Source: Klebsiella pneumoniae (GTDB lineage: Bacteria; Pseudomonadota; Gammaproteobacteria; Burkholderiales; SG8-39). From it: DNA of 33,868 nt. Under the pieces are notes generated by a model. That model made no database searches, was not told where the DNA came from, and saw nothing but the letters and a program-made list of their open reading frames with translations. Location of the stretch: contig CAMDRJ010000011.1 of assembly GCA_945906755.1 (NCBI GenBank), positions 1 to 33,868 of the forward strand, read 5' to 3'. Every line of letters starts with the position of its first letter. Position 1 is the stretch's first letter. The translations under genes were made by a program, and so were the position numbers. Below are positions 7,729-16,144 of the stretch, piece after piece.

Positions 7729-9715
7729 AACACGAGCGGCCAAACGCGATCGCGGCCATGAATCGATAGTTCGCGTTGGCGTCCTTTGCGAAGCCATGCC
7801 CTTCGTCGCGTGCGATGATTGACCAGACCTGGGTGCCATTCTTGCGTGCGGCGGTGATGATCGACTCAGCTTCGGCAAGCGGAACGCGCGGATCATTGGC
7901 GCCGTGAATCACCAGCAATGGTTTGCGTATTCGGTCGGCACGGTTCAGTGGTGAAATCGATTGCAGAAAATCGCGCATCGAGGCATCCCGCTCATCGCCG
8001 TACTCCACTCGACGCAGATCGCGGCGATAGCTTTCGGTCCGTTCCAGAAAGCTGACGAAATTGGCGATCCCCACCTCATTGATTGCACAGGCGATGCGTT
8101 CGCTATGAAGCGTGGCGAGCGCAAGGCTCAGATAGCCGCCGTAACTTGCGCCCGAAACGAGGACGCGCTTAGCGTCGAGTCGCGGATGCCCGGCGATGAA
8201 ATCGAGCGCCGCGGCGGCGTCTTTGACCGAATCTTCGCGCTTGCGGCCGTCATCGGCGGCAAGAAACGACTTGCCATAACCGGTTGATCCGCGCACATTC
8301 GGAAAGAGTAGCGCGACGCCTTCTTCATTCAGCCAATAGTTAAGGCGCCCCATGAAGCCGGGACGCGATTGGCTTTCGGGGCCGCCATGCAGAATCATCT
8401 TGACCGGCCGCGGACCAGTGAAGCGCGCGGGTGGCAAATAGAGGTAGCCGGAAATCATGAGGCCATCAAAGCTTTTCCAACGAACGAGCTCCGGCACCAC
8501 GAATTGATCGGTATCGATCGCGCCAAGTTTCGCAGCGCTCCAACGCGCGACCACACCCTTCGTGGTATCGATCGCGTAAATCGCCATCGGATCGCGCGCC
8601 GAGCTGATATTGATACCAAGCGTTTGGTGATCACTACGCCATACCAAGCGGCTGACAATGCCGGGTGGCAGCGCAGGTAATGCAATGGTTTTTCCGCTCG
8701 CGACCTCAATAAGATGCAGCACGCTCGCACCATCCTCATTGGTGCGATAGGCCAGACGACTGCCATCCTCCGAAAGTGCGAGTCCATCGATGGACCATGG
8801 GTGTTCGGCGAGGACCGCTTCATCGCGGGACGCAACACTGATCTTCACCAAGCGCGTAAATTCCGTACCGCGGTTGGTAAGCGCGATGACATGCTGGCCA
8901 TCAGGCAGGAGCGTGGCCGAACCGTAGGCCGAGTCGGATGCCTCGCGCCGTGGCGTCAATAATTTCTTGGTACCCGATTCGATATCGAGTAGCCATAGAT
9001 ACGATTCGGTGGCGCTCAGATATTCGCTGATGACGAGCGACTTGTTGTCGAACGCGACGCTTTGGATCGACCAGCCAATGCCTGGCAGTCGCGCAATCGA
9101 ACGGTCCGATTCCGCACGCATCGGATCGATCAAACGAAGGTCAGTGTGCAGCGTGTTCGATTCGGCACGCACACCTGCGGCGACCGCGGTATACACGAGA
9201 GGCGTTACGTGGTCCTTCTCGCCGCCCGGCCGCATCCAGACCGTGCTGCCAATTCGCATCGCCGGATCAGTGAGCGGCGTGAGCTTGCGATCGACAAGAT
9301 CCCACCGATGCAGGCGATAGCGTTCGTTGCCGCCTTGATCGAGACTCACGAGGATGTAGTCAGCCGCGCGCGGTGGATGCATCGCCCAGGCGACGGGTTC
9401 AGCAAGATCGGTCACCATTTCTGCTTGCCGGCCGGGTGCGGCCAGTCGAAACGCCTGCGTTGAACGCGCGGCGCGTTGCAGGATCAGGAGTTCGTCGCGC
9501 TCGGGATGCCAACCAAGAAGTCGCTGACCGCGGAACTGGGTATAGGCCGCAACGCGTTGTTCCAGCGATTTTGGGATCGCGGGCACTTCGCCAAGCAGCA
9601 GATTGGGAGGCGGCGTGACCGATTCGTCGGCGGCGAACGCAATACTGACCATGCACACGATCAGCGCGAGACAGCTTGCCGCGCCGCGTATCGATTTGAG
9701 GCACATCGGTATCAT
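7712..9715 (-). CDS. Exported S9 family (prolyl oligopeptidase-type) serine peptidase
   Basis: The 667-residue protein starts with a signal peptide (hydrophobic run L-A-L-I-V-C-M-V-S-I-A-F-A-A, cleavage near residue 26), so it is probably periplasmic. A long beta-propeller-like middle (about 60-400) precedes an alpha/beta-hydrolase domain with the nucleophile in G-A-S-Y-G-G-Y (Ser524), Asp608 in G-A-N-D-P-R-V-P and His640 in E-G-H-G-F. The oxyanion region H-G-G-P-E-S is also present. Family members cleave short peptides or aminoacyl bonds. ATG at 9715 or 9706 is possible; neither has a clear Shine-Dalgarno. The frame stays open for 309 codons further upstream, but only as a shadow of the divergent crotonase gene. 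Confidence 0.9.
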   Translation of the reverse strand: MIPMCLKSIRGAASCLALIVCMVSIAFAADESVTPPPNLLLGEVPAIPKSLEQRVAAYTQFRGQRLLGWHPERDELLILQRAARSTQAFRLAAPGRQAEMVTDLAEPVAWAMHPPRAADYILVSLDQGGNERYRLHRWDLVDRKLTPLTDPAMRIGSTVWMRPGGEKDHVTPLVYTAVAAGVRAESNTLHTDLRLIDPMRAESDRSIARLPGIGWSIQSVAFDNKSLVISEYLSATESYLWLLDIESGTKKLLTPRREASDSAYGSATLLPDGQHVIALTNRGTEFTRLVKISVASRDEAVLAEHPWSIDGLALSEDGSRLAYRTNEDGASVLHLIEVASGKTIALPALPPGIVSRLVWRSDHQTLGINISSARDPMAIYAIDTTKGVVARWSAAKLGAIDTDQFVVPELVRWKSFDGLMISGYLYLPPARFTGPRPVKMILHGGPESQSRPGFMGRLNYWLNEEGVALLFPNVRGSTGYGKSFLAADDGRKREDSVKDAAAALDFIAGHPRLDAKRVLVSGASYGGYLSLALATLHSERIACAINEVGIANFVSFLERTESYRRDLRRVEYGDERDASMRDFLQSISPLNRADRIRKPLLVIHGANDPRVPLAEAESIITAARKNGTQVWSIIARDEGHGFAKDANANYRFMAAIAFGRSCLGAPP

Positions 9716-9751
9716 GCTGCGCTTAACGATCCATGAATGAAGGGATGAATG

Positions 9752-10519
9752 ATGACCGATACGCTTGCCATTGAACGCCGCGGACGGCTCGCGATCGTAC
9801 GCATGAATCGGCCGGAGCGGCGCAATGCACTCTCTATCGATGCGATGCTGAAGCTTACCCAATGCGCGAACGAACTCGCGATCGACCAGTCCCTCGATGC
9901 AGTGGTCCTCACTGGTTCCATGCAATGCTTCTCGGCTGGGGCTGATCTCAAAGATACCGCTCGATGGGACGCACTGTCCAAGCCTCTTATCGAGGCACGT
10001 GATATTGCGGGCGTTGGCTATCGCATGGCGCGTGCTTGGGAGGAGATGCCGCAAATGACGATTGCTGCAATTGAAGGTTATGCGATCGGTGGCGGTATTG
10101 CCCTGGCGCTCGCCTGTGATTGGCGGGTGGCAGCCGACAATTCGTATATCAGTCTGCCGGAAATTGGGCTTGGGATTCCACTTACTTGGGGAACCCTCGC
10201 GCGGCTCGTCGCACTGACCGGACCGGCTACCGCCAAGCGCCTGACGATTCTTTGTGAGCGTATCGATGCGGTGGAAGCGAAGTCGATGGGGATTCTCGAC
10301 TATGTCGTGCCGCAAGGACAGGCGTTCGACAAGGCGCTCGCCATTGCCGGCCAAGTGATTGATAAGCCGCAGGCGGTGGTACGCATGAGCAAGGAAACCA
10401 TCAATGCCACCGCATTCACCTTGGCCCATCTTGCTTCCCATGCGGCCGCCGACCAGTTCACGCTGGCCGCCAATAGCGATGAATCGCGCGCGGCGCGTGC
10501 GCGGTTCGGCAAGCGGTAA
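9752..10519 (+). CDS. Crotonase-fold protein (enoyl-CoA hydratase/isomerase family)
   Basis: The 255-residue product has the crotonase core: M-N-R-P-E-R-R-N-A-L near 18-27, the first oxyanion-hole segment S-A-G-A-D-L near 64-69 and the second G-G-G-I-A-L near 108-113. The general-base Glu corresponding to rat mitochondrial Glu164 is kept (L-P-E-I-G-L-G), but the position of Glu144 is Ala (G-G-G-I-A-L-A-L instead of G-G-G-x-E-L-A). A two-Glu hydratase mechanism therefore looks unlikely; isomerase or another crotonase reaction is more plausible. AAGGGA lies 6 nt before the second of two adjacent ATGs, so I favour 9752 over 9749. It diverges from the S9 peptidase. Confidence 0.88.
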   Translation: MTDTLAIERRGRLAIVRMNRPERRNALSIDAMLKLTQCANELAIDQSLDAVVLTGSMQCFSAGADLKDTARWDALSKPLIEARDIAGVGYRMARAWEEMPQMTIAAIEGYAIGGGIALALACDWRVAADNSYISLPEIGLGIPLTWGTLARLVALTGPATAKRLTILCERIDAVEAKSMGILDYVVPQGQAFDKALAIAGQVIDKPQAVVRMSKETINATAFTLAHLASHAAADQFTLAANSDESRAARARFGKR

Positions 10520-10538
10520 GGAGGGTCTGAACGCAGCG

Positions 10539-10916
10539 CTACTTCGTGCACGCCCAGACGACGGGCTTGCAGTGTTTCTCGCTATTGCATTTGTTGAGCG
10601 CGCGGGTTTCGGCTTCATCGCGTGTGGCGCCCTGTGCCACAAACGGCCGCTTTTCGCCTTGCACCAGGGCCGCGCAACTATTGCGAAAGTCCGCCATCAC
10701 GATGCAAGCGGATTGTCCGCATTGTGCGAGCGCGGATTCCTTGGCAGCTCTGGCGGCCGGCATGTCGAAGCTGAAGCCGTATGCGCCAGACTTTTCATGA
10801 TAGGCAATCGCCCCATGCGCACCCGAGCGGCCCGCCTTCGTTGGCGAATGGGCAACCGCTAGCGCGGCGCAGCTCGCCAGGACGAACCCTACGATGATCG
10901 TGAACGCGCCCCGCAT
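10539..10916 (-). CDS. DUF4189 domain-containing exported protein
   Basis: The 125-residue product has an N-terminal signal peptide (hydrophobic F-T-I-I-V-G-F-V-L-A-S-C-A-A-L-A-V-A, cleavage near residue 23). A DUF4189-like domain follows, with the pattern G-A-I-A-Y, A-K-x-x-A-L-x-x-C, C-x-V-x-x-x-F-x-N-x-C-A and a C-terminal W-A-C. Six or so cysteines in the mature part suggest disulphides in the periplasm. Function is unknown. Its ATG overlaps the TAA of the sugar-acid dehydratase gene (TAATG), so it is probably translated by coupling. Confidence 0.75.
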   Translation of the reverse strand: MRGAFTIIVGFVLASCAALAVAHSPTKAGRSGAHGAIAYHEKSGAYGFSFDMPAARAAKESALAQCGQSACIVMADFRNSCAALVQGEKRPFVAQGATRDEAETRALNKCNSEKHCKPVVWACTK

Positions 10917-12436
10917 TACATTGTCGCGCCGAGCATCCACGGGGCAAACTCGTCGTCGCCATAGCCCCACAATTCGCTCTTCGACTTTTCGCCCGACGCG
11001 GTTTTCAGGATCATTGCGAAAAAGCGCGCACCGGCATCGGGGATCGATTCCTTGCCTTCGACGATGGTGCCGCAGTTGATATCCATATCGTCTTCCTGCT
11101 TCTCAAAGAGCGCGGTATTGGTGGCAAGTTTGAGCGAGGGCGATGGTTTGCAACCGTAGGCCGAGCCGCGCCCGGTGGTGAAGCAGACCATATTGGCACC
11201 ACCTGCCACTTGACCGGTTGCGGACACCGGATCGAAGCCGGGTGTATCCATATAGACGAACCCGCGCGCGGTGACCGGTTGGGCATATTCGACGACCTCG
11301 ACGAGATTGGTGGTGCCGCCTTTTGCCACGGCGCCGAGCGATTTTTCGAGGATGGTGGTGAGACCGCCCGCCTTGTTGCCAGGCGAGGGATTGTTATTCA
11401 TCTCGTTGCCGTTGCGCGCGGTGTACGCCTCCCACCATTTGATGCGCTGGATCAGTTTTTCGCCGACTTCGCGCGAGATCGCGCGGCGCGTCAACAGGTG
11501 CTCGGCGCCGTAGATTTCCGGCGTTTCTGAGAGGATCGCGGTGCCGCCGTGCCGCACGAGCAGGTCGACCGCCGCGCCAAGCGCCGGATTGGCGCTGATG
11601 CCGGAGTAGCCATCCGATCCGCCGCATTGCAGGCCAAGCGTCAGATGACTGGCCGATACGGTTTCGCGCTTGATCTTGTTCGCCTCAGGCAGCAAGGCCT
11701 TGATGCGTGCCACGCCTTCCTCGACCGCCTTCCGCGTGCCGCCCTTGTCCTGAATCGTGTATGCATGCAGATGATCGCTACGCTTCAATCCCTGCGCCGA
11801 GAGCAGGTTGTTGATCTGGTTGGATTCGCAGCCAAGGCCCACCAGCAACACCGAATGAAAATTGGCGTGGCGGATGTAGCCGGCGGTGGTGTGCCGCAAA
11901 ATATCGATCGCTTCGCCGTCGGAGGCCATGCCGCAGCCGGTCTTGTGCGTGAGCGCCACCACGCCGTCCACATTCGGGAAATCATCCAACCTGTTTTCAA
12001 ACTGTCGGGCGATCAATCGCGCGACCGTGGCTGAGCAATTGACGCTCGTGATGATGCCGATGTAATTGCGGGTGGCGACGCGGCCATCTTGGCGCACGAT
12101 GCCTTGAAAGGTGGCCTGCGGATGGATGAAATCAGTGGGCTTGGCTTCCACGCAATAGGCATAGTCGCGCTCAAAGTCGCCCATCGAGACGTTGTGAACG
12201 TGGACGTGATCGCCCGCCTTGATGTCGCGCGTGGCAAACCCAATGATCTGGTTGTAGCGGCGTATCGGTTGGCTCGCCGCGATATCGCGGGTCGCGATCT
12301 TGTGGCCTGCCGGAATGAGCACGTTCGCACGGACATTTTCTTTGACCAGCAAAGTGCCATTGGGGATTTCAATGCGCGCAATCACCACATCGTCGGCGGC
12401 ATTGAGGCGAATAACGATGTCAGCGGCCTGCAGCAT
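10916..12436 (-). CDS. UxaA/GarD family sugar-acid dehydratase (altronate dehydratase-like)
   Basis: These enzymes remove water from hexonates or hexarates such as altronate or galactarate to give 2-keto-3-deoxy acids. The 506-residue protein holds both domains fused: an N-terminal SAF segment (about 1-95, G-H-K-I-A-T-R-D-I) and the large catalytic domain. Catalytic-domain motifs include D-G-R-V-A-T-R-N-Y near 117, H-K-T-G-C-G-M near 163, L-Q-C-G-G-S-D-G-Y-S-G near 268 and T-G-R-G-S-A-Y-G-C near 421. Exact substrate is not readable. It overlaps the amidohydrolase gene by 17 bases and the DUF4189 gene by one, forming a three-gene minus-strand unit. Confidence 0.88.
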   Translation of the reverse strand: MLQAADIVIRLNAADDVVIARIEIPNGTLLVKENVRANVLIPAGHKIATRDIAASQPIRRYNQIIGFATRDIKAGDHVHVHNVSMGDFERDYAYCVEAKPTDFIHPQATFQGIVRQDGRVATRNYIGIITSVNCSATVARLIARQFENRLDDFPNVDGVVALTHKTGCGMASDGEAIDILRHTTAGYIRHANFHSVLLVGLGCESNQINNLLSAQGLKRSDHLHAYTIQDKGGTRKAVEEGVARIKALLPEANKIKRETVSASHLTLGLQCGGSDGYSGISANPALGAAVDLLVRHGGTAILSETPEIYGAEHLLTRRAISREVGEKLIQRIKWWEAYTARNGNEMNNNPSPGNKAGGLTTILEKSLGAVAKGGTTNLVEVVEYAQPVTARGFVYMDTPGFDPVSATGQVAGGANMVCFTTGRGSAYGCKPSPSLKLATNTALFEKQEDDMDINCGTIVEGKESIPDAGARFFAMILKTASGEKSKSELWGYGDDEFAPWMLGATM

Positions 12437-13451
12437 GGGAATCGTCCTTCATCTTCATCAATTTCATGGCGTTGCCGAAATAGATCTTGCGCTTGTCGGA
12501 CTCCGAAAGGTTCAAATCCTCGATCGAGCGAATGCCTTCCCGAATGAACATCGGCCCGCCTTCCGGATCGAACGGGCAATCGCTCGCAAAGACCACTTTA
12601 TCGGCGCCGAAGAAATCGAGCCCGCAGCGCAGCGCCGAGGCCGAGCCGCCAAGCACCGTATCGCCATAGAACATCTTGAAGTACTCGATCGGCGGTTTCG
12701 ACATGCGCTTCAGGATCGCGCCGTAATCTTCATCCGCCGTTCGCGAGCCAAGTTGGGCCCATAGGGTTTCCGCGCGCCCGGCGAAGTAGGGAATCATGCC
12801 GCCGCAGTGATGGGTGATGAGACGCATATTGGGCAATTTATCGAGCATGCCCGAGAACACCATGCGGGACAGGGCCACGCTCGTTTCGAACGGCCAGCCC
12901 AGCACCTGCCAAATCTCGTATTTGGATTTCGTCTCATTGACGTAGTCGGGGCGGGTCGCGGGCCGCGCCGGATGCATCCAGATCGGCAGATCGTGGTGGT
13001 TGGTCGCGCGTTCAAAGACCGGGAAGAACTCCGGCTCATCGAGCGGGCGGCCATTGACGTTCGTCAAGACCTGAATGCCGCGCGCGCCGAGCTTTTCGAT
13101 CGCGCGATCCATTTCTTCGAGTGCGGCCGGCACATTATTCATCGGCAGCGATGCCACGAACGCCGGGAATTTCTTTGGCCATTTGGCGCAGATCGCGGCC
13201 AACTCGTCATTGGCGATGCGTGCGAGCTCAGGCGATAGCTCCGGGCCGCCCACCATCTCCGGTCCCGGCAGCGAAAGCGTGAGGACCTGTTGCACATCGG
13301 GCCATTGATCCAGCATTTGTACGCGCGCTTCCATATCCCAGAGGATGCGAATGCTGGTCATGCGTTTCACGATGCCGGCATCTTTCATGTGCTGTTTCAT
13401 CAGCTCCAGATAGCGCGGGGTCATGACGTGATTGAAGATATCGATCTTCAT
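12420..13451 (-). CDS. Amidohydrolase-2 family protein (ACMSD-like)
   Basis: The 343-residue TIM-barrel protein resembles the aminocarboxymuconate-semialdehyde decarboxylase / resorcylate decarboxylase group, which act on carboxylated aromatic or ring-cleavage compounds with a bound metal. Seen are D-I-F-N-H near 4-8, W-M-H-P-A-R near 180, H-H-C-G-G-M-I-P-Y-F-A-G-R near 230 and A-S-D-C-P-F-D-P near 303-310. The usual first metal His of H-x-H is Phe here (F-N-H), so metal binding is altered or absent at that ligand. The ATG at 13451 has AAAGG about 7 bases upstream. It precedes and overlaps the sugar-acid dehydratase. Confidence 0.85.
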   Translation of the reverse strand: MKIDIFNHVMTPRYLELMKQHMKDAGIVKRMTSIRILWDMEARVQMLDQWPDVQQVLTLSLPGPEMVGGPELSPELARIANDELAAICAKWPKKFPAFVASLPMNNVPAALEEMDRAIEKLGARGIQVLTNVNGRPLDEPEFFPVFERATNHHDLPIWMHPARPATRPDYVNETKSKYEIWQVLGWPFETSVALSRMVFSGMLDKLPNMRLITHHCGGMIPYFAGRAETLWAQLGSRTADEDYGAILKRMSKPPIEYFKMFYGDTVLGGSASALRCGLDFFGADKVVFASDCPFDPEGGPMFIREGIRSIEDLNLSESDKRKIYFGNAMKLMKMKDDSHAAGR

Positions 13452-13505
13452 GGTCTGCCTTTGGGAATGGTGTGTCCCGGAGCTTGGCATCGACCGGCGC
13501 ACGCT

Positions 13506-13534
13506 GTCAAACTCCGTGTTTAACCCGTCAAACT
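13506..13534. promoter_or_regulatory. Direct repeat GTCAAACT, 21-bp period, in the divergent promoter region
   Basis: GTCAAACT occurs at 13506-13513 and again at 13527-13534, exactly 21 bp apart, in the 93-bp gap between the divergent amidohydrolase and FAD monooxygenase genes. Two helical turns of spacing would place both copies on the same DNA face, as for a dimeric regulator. No regulator gene is adjacent, so this is an inference from spacing and position. Confidence 0.4.
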
Positions 13535-13544
13535 GTGATCCCGC

Positions 13545-15206
13545 ATGGCTGATTTGCAGCGCACCAACGTTCTCATCGCGGGAGGTGGACCGGCCGGCCT
13601 GATTACCGCCATCGAGCTTGGGCGGCGCGGCATCGGCTGCGTGCTGGTGGAAGACGATGCGGGTCCGCCGCAATTCCCCAAAGCGAACGCAACGACCTCG
13701 CGCTCAATGGAGCACTACCGGCGGCTTGGTTTCGCGCCGGAAATTCGTGCATTGGGCATGCCGGCGGACTATCCGCAAGACATCACCTATTTCACCCGCT
13801 ATGCCCACCATGAGGTCGCGCGCATCCGCGGGCGCTCGCGTCGCGAGGCCGAAGCAGCCAGAGAAGATGCGCACTCACGCTGGCCGACGCCCGAGCCGCT
13901 GCATCGCACGCAGCAGATGTATATCGAAGCGGTACTCAAGCGCCAGGCCGAGAAGTGGCCCGCGGTCGATGTGCGATTTGGTTGCCGCCTGATCGATTTT
14001 GCATCGACCGCTGCGGGGGTAACGGCACGCATCGAAGAGATCGCAACTGGGCGCATATCGACCATTGACAGCAAGTATCTCGTGGGGTGTGACGGCCCGC
14101 GTTCCATGGTGCGCACCACACTTGGCATCGAATATCAGGGCTGGGCGAACGAAGCGCGCGATTTCATGGGCGGTCGCATGCTGGCCGCCTATCTGCGGGC
14201 GCCGGCGTTCTACGACATCACGCCTGAGCGCCGCAGCTGGCAATACTGGTCGATCAATCGTGCTTGCCGGGCATTCACCTGCGCCGTCGATGGCGAGGGG
14301 CTGTTTGTGTTTCATGCGCAATTGCCGCGTGGTGCCGAGCCTACCGAAGCGTATGCCAGAGAATTGATCATGCAGGCAACCGGTCGTGCATTCCCGTTCG
14401 AAGTGATCGCGACCGCGACCTGGACCGCCGGCTTTACGTTGGTCGCCGAGCGCTACGCCGATTCCCATCGACGCGTATTTCTCCCCGGCGATGCGGCCCA
14501 TCTTTTCACGCCAACCGGTGGACAGGGCTACAACACCGCGGTCGACGATGCCGCCAATCTCGGCTGGAAGCTTGCGGCGATGTGCCAGGGCTGGGGTGGT
14601 CCGCAGCTACTTGCCACCTATGAAATCGAACGCAAGCCGATCGGCCATCGCAACACCGGGTTCGCGCGCGCCATGGCCGATTCAATCGGTCGCATGGTGT
14701 TACCGGCAGAACTCGAAGAGGATTCCGCGGCTGGTGTGGCGGCGCGGATTGCGGTTGGCCAACAACTCACCGAGCATTGCGCCCGCGAGTTCGATATTCC
14801 AGGGATCCATTTTGGTGTGTTCTATGACGGCTCGCCGATCGTCCATAATGAACAAGGCGCGACACCGGCGGATGACTGGCATCACTACACGCCGCACGCA
14901 ACGCCGGGTGCCCGTGCGCCGCATCTATGGGTCGATGACGGCATTTCGATTTTCGATCGCTTTGGCCGCGACTTCACGCTGCTCAAATTAGGGTCAACCC
15001 GAATCGATACCCGTGCGATCGAAGTCGCCGCTGCTACGCGAGGCGTGCCGCTCTCGATCGTGGACATTCCGGGCGATGATGCGCGCGCGCTGTATGCGGC
15101 CGATCTAGTGCTGATTCGGCCCGACCATCATGTGGCTTGGCGAGGTGACCGCATCGAGAGCCCCGCACAGCTGATCGCGATGGTCACGGGCGCACCCGTT
15201 TCGTAA
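13545..15206 (+). CDS. Class A FAD-dependent aromatic monooxygenase (PheA/TfdB/MhpA-like)
   Basis: The 553-residue flavoprotein hydroxylase has the Rossmann motif G-G-G-P-A-G at 13-18, the D-G motif C-D-G-P-R near 182-186 and the second FAD motif P-G-D-A-A-H near 314-319, followed by P-x-G-G-Q-G-Y-N. A C-terminal segment of about 120 residues fits the thioredoxin-like tail of phenol-hydroxylase-type enzymes. Such enzymes use NAD(P)H and O2 to hydroxylate phenolic substrates; the specific substrate is unknown. The ATG at 13545 has TGTGAT five bases upstream rather than a Shine-Dalgarno. Divergence from an ACMSD-like amidohydrolase suggests an aromatic catabolic setting. Confidence 0.88.
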   Translation: MADLQRTNVLIAGGGPAGLITAIELGRRGIGCVLVEDDAGPPQFPKANATTSRSMEHYRRLGFAPEIRALGMPADYPQDITYFTRYAHHEVARIRGRSRREAEAAREDAHSRWPTPEPLHRTQQMYIEAVLKRQAEKWPAVDVRFGCRLIDFASTAAGVTARIEEIATGRISTIDSKYLVGCDGPRSMVRTTLGIEYQGWANEARDFMGGRMLAAYLRAPAFYDITPERRSWQYWSINRACRAFTCAVDGEGLFVFHAQLPRGAEPTEAYARELIMQATGRAFPFEVIATATWTAGFTLVAERYADSHRRVFLPGDAAHLFTPTGGQGYNTAVDDAANLGWKLAAMCQGWGGPQLLATYEIERKPIGHRNTGFARAMADSIGRMVLPAELEEDSAAGVAARIAVGQQLTEHCAREFDIPGIHFGVFYDGSPIVHNEQGATPADDWHHYTPHATPGARAPHLWVDDGISIFDRFGRDFTLLKLGSTRIDTRAIEVAAATRGVPLSIVDIPGDDARALYAADLVLIRPDHHVAWRGDRIESPAQLIAMVTGAPVS

Positions 15207-15235
15207 TCGGATTGCCGTCTGCGGTGTGGGATTAC
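15203..15235. terminator. Inverted repeat across the monooxygenase / lipoprotein convergent junction
   Basis: GTAATC (15203-15208) and GATTAC (15230-15235) form a 6-bp perfect repeat with a 21-nt loop. Each arm carries one of the two convergent TAA stop codons. It is short and has no T-tract, so a terminator role is uncertain. Confidence 0.3.
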
Positions 15236-15783
15236 TTGCTGCGTTGCTTTGGCCCTAAGGTGCGCAGATGAAACTTGCCATCGTCATTGAACAGCCACGT
15301 CTCAGTCAATTCCACGAGTCCGCCCTGTGCAACAGTCGGCCCGGGTGCTGGAAGGGCGCCCGATTCGGGCGAGCGTAACGTGCGTACGTTGCGCACCGAA
15401 CCATTGCCGTCGACCTGGAATTGTAGAACCACGACCGCTCTCAGCAGTGGCTGCAATTCACCGGCAACCACACGGCCGGTGTTCGTCGAAAAGATATGGC
15501 GCGCGAGGGCTTGTTTGTATTCTTCAATCGATTTAAATGCGGCCGGTGCACTAGGCGGGGCGGGCTTTGCGACGGCTGCAACCGGGGGAACCGTTTTGAG
15601 ATCCTGAATGGGCTTCGCTTCAACCGGCGGTGGGGGTGGGGTAACCGTTGGCGCTGGTGTCGCTGCCGGCATGGGTGGCGCCGCCGGCGGCGTCGCTGTG
15701 AACTGCGCGAAGTGCTCGCATGCGGCGAGCAGCGAGGCCAGCAATACACAAGTGGAGCGGATCTGCCAGGGTCGCGAGATCAT
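15232..15783 (-). CDS. Proline-rich lipoprotein with TonB-C-like C-terminus
   Basis: The 183-residue product has a signal with lipobox L-A-A-C (Cys22), so it is probably lipid-anchored. A Pro/Ala/Thr/Val-rich linker (about 28-80) suggests it spans part of the periplasm. The C-terminal portion, A-V-V-V-L-Q-F-Q-V-D-G-N-G-S-V-R-N-V-R-T-L-R-S-P-E, resembles the beta-strand and helix of the TonB C-terminal domain. No ExbBD genes or TonB-dependent receptor are nearby, and a lipidated N-terminus replaces the usual TonB membrane helix, so a true energy-transducer role is doubtful. It converges with the monooxygenase. Confidence 0.7.
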   Translation of the reverse strand: MISRPWQIRSTCVLLASLLAACEHFAQFTATPPAAPPMPAATPAPTVTPPPPPVEAKPIQDLKTVPPVAAVAKPAPPSAPAAFKSIEEYKQALARHIFSTNTGRVVAGELQPLLRAVVVLQFQVDGNGSVRNVRTLRSPESGALPAPGPTVAQGGLVELTETWLFNDDGKFHLRTLGPKQRSK

Positions 15784-16144
15784 TTTTTCAACTCGATGTT
15801 CAGATTGACATGCAGGCTATGGTGCCAAGGGCGGTGACCACTGCGCATGGACTGCGTGATCGATCCGACGTGCATCGACGGCTTGACGAAACCCAAGTGT
15901 CCGCCCACCGTCGATTGAAACAAAGGGAATTCTTACCAACCGCTAAGCGTTGAATTGGAATGCTTATGCATGCGATCTCGGCGTATTGGTCCGGTGTAGC
16001 CAGGTGGTGTAGGCCGGCGGATCGACCATGCGTAGCAACGTCGCTGACTCCTTGACGTTGTTGAGGGCGAAGTCACGATTCCTATGCGCTATGACGGCCC
16101 GAGTACAATCGCATCCAAGAGCACATGCGACAGGAGCCAACCCG
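15784..16144. other. 361-base divergent intergenic region upstream of the helicase gene
   Basis: No gene is convincing here; in-frame ATGs at 16028 and 16091 could extend the helicase upstream into it. TACAAT at 16104-16109 could be a -10 box for a shorter helicase message, and TTGACG at about 16056 resembles a -35 but with no well-placed -10. No repeat or operator stands out. Nothing else could be assigned. Confidence 0.4.
16104..16109 (+). promoter_or_regulatory. Candidate -10 box TACAAT before the helicase TTG start
   Basis: TACAAT lies 35 bases before a TTG codon that has AGGAG eight bases upstream (16132-16136). Together they would form an ordinary promoter, leader and ribosome binding site. 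No -35 matching the consensus was seen 16-18 bases upstream. Confidence 0.3.

Noticed and set aside
9716-10642. 309-codon open extension upstream of the S9 peptidase frame
   Set aside because: It lies antisense to the crotonase gene, which has clear motifs; the peptidase signal peptide starts at 9715, and the extension has shadow-like Arg/Ser/His-rich composition.
15232-15783. Calling the lipoprotein a TonB energy transducer
   Set aside because: It has a lipobox instead of a membrane helix, and no ExbB, ExbD or TonB-dependent receptor gene is nearby.
15496-15837. Arg/Gly-rich plus-strand frames over the lipoprotein gene
   Set aside because: They are complementary to its proline-rich linker; the Gly/Arg-rich peptides are a codon artefact.
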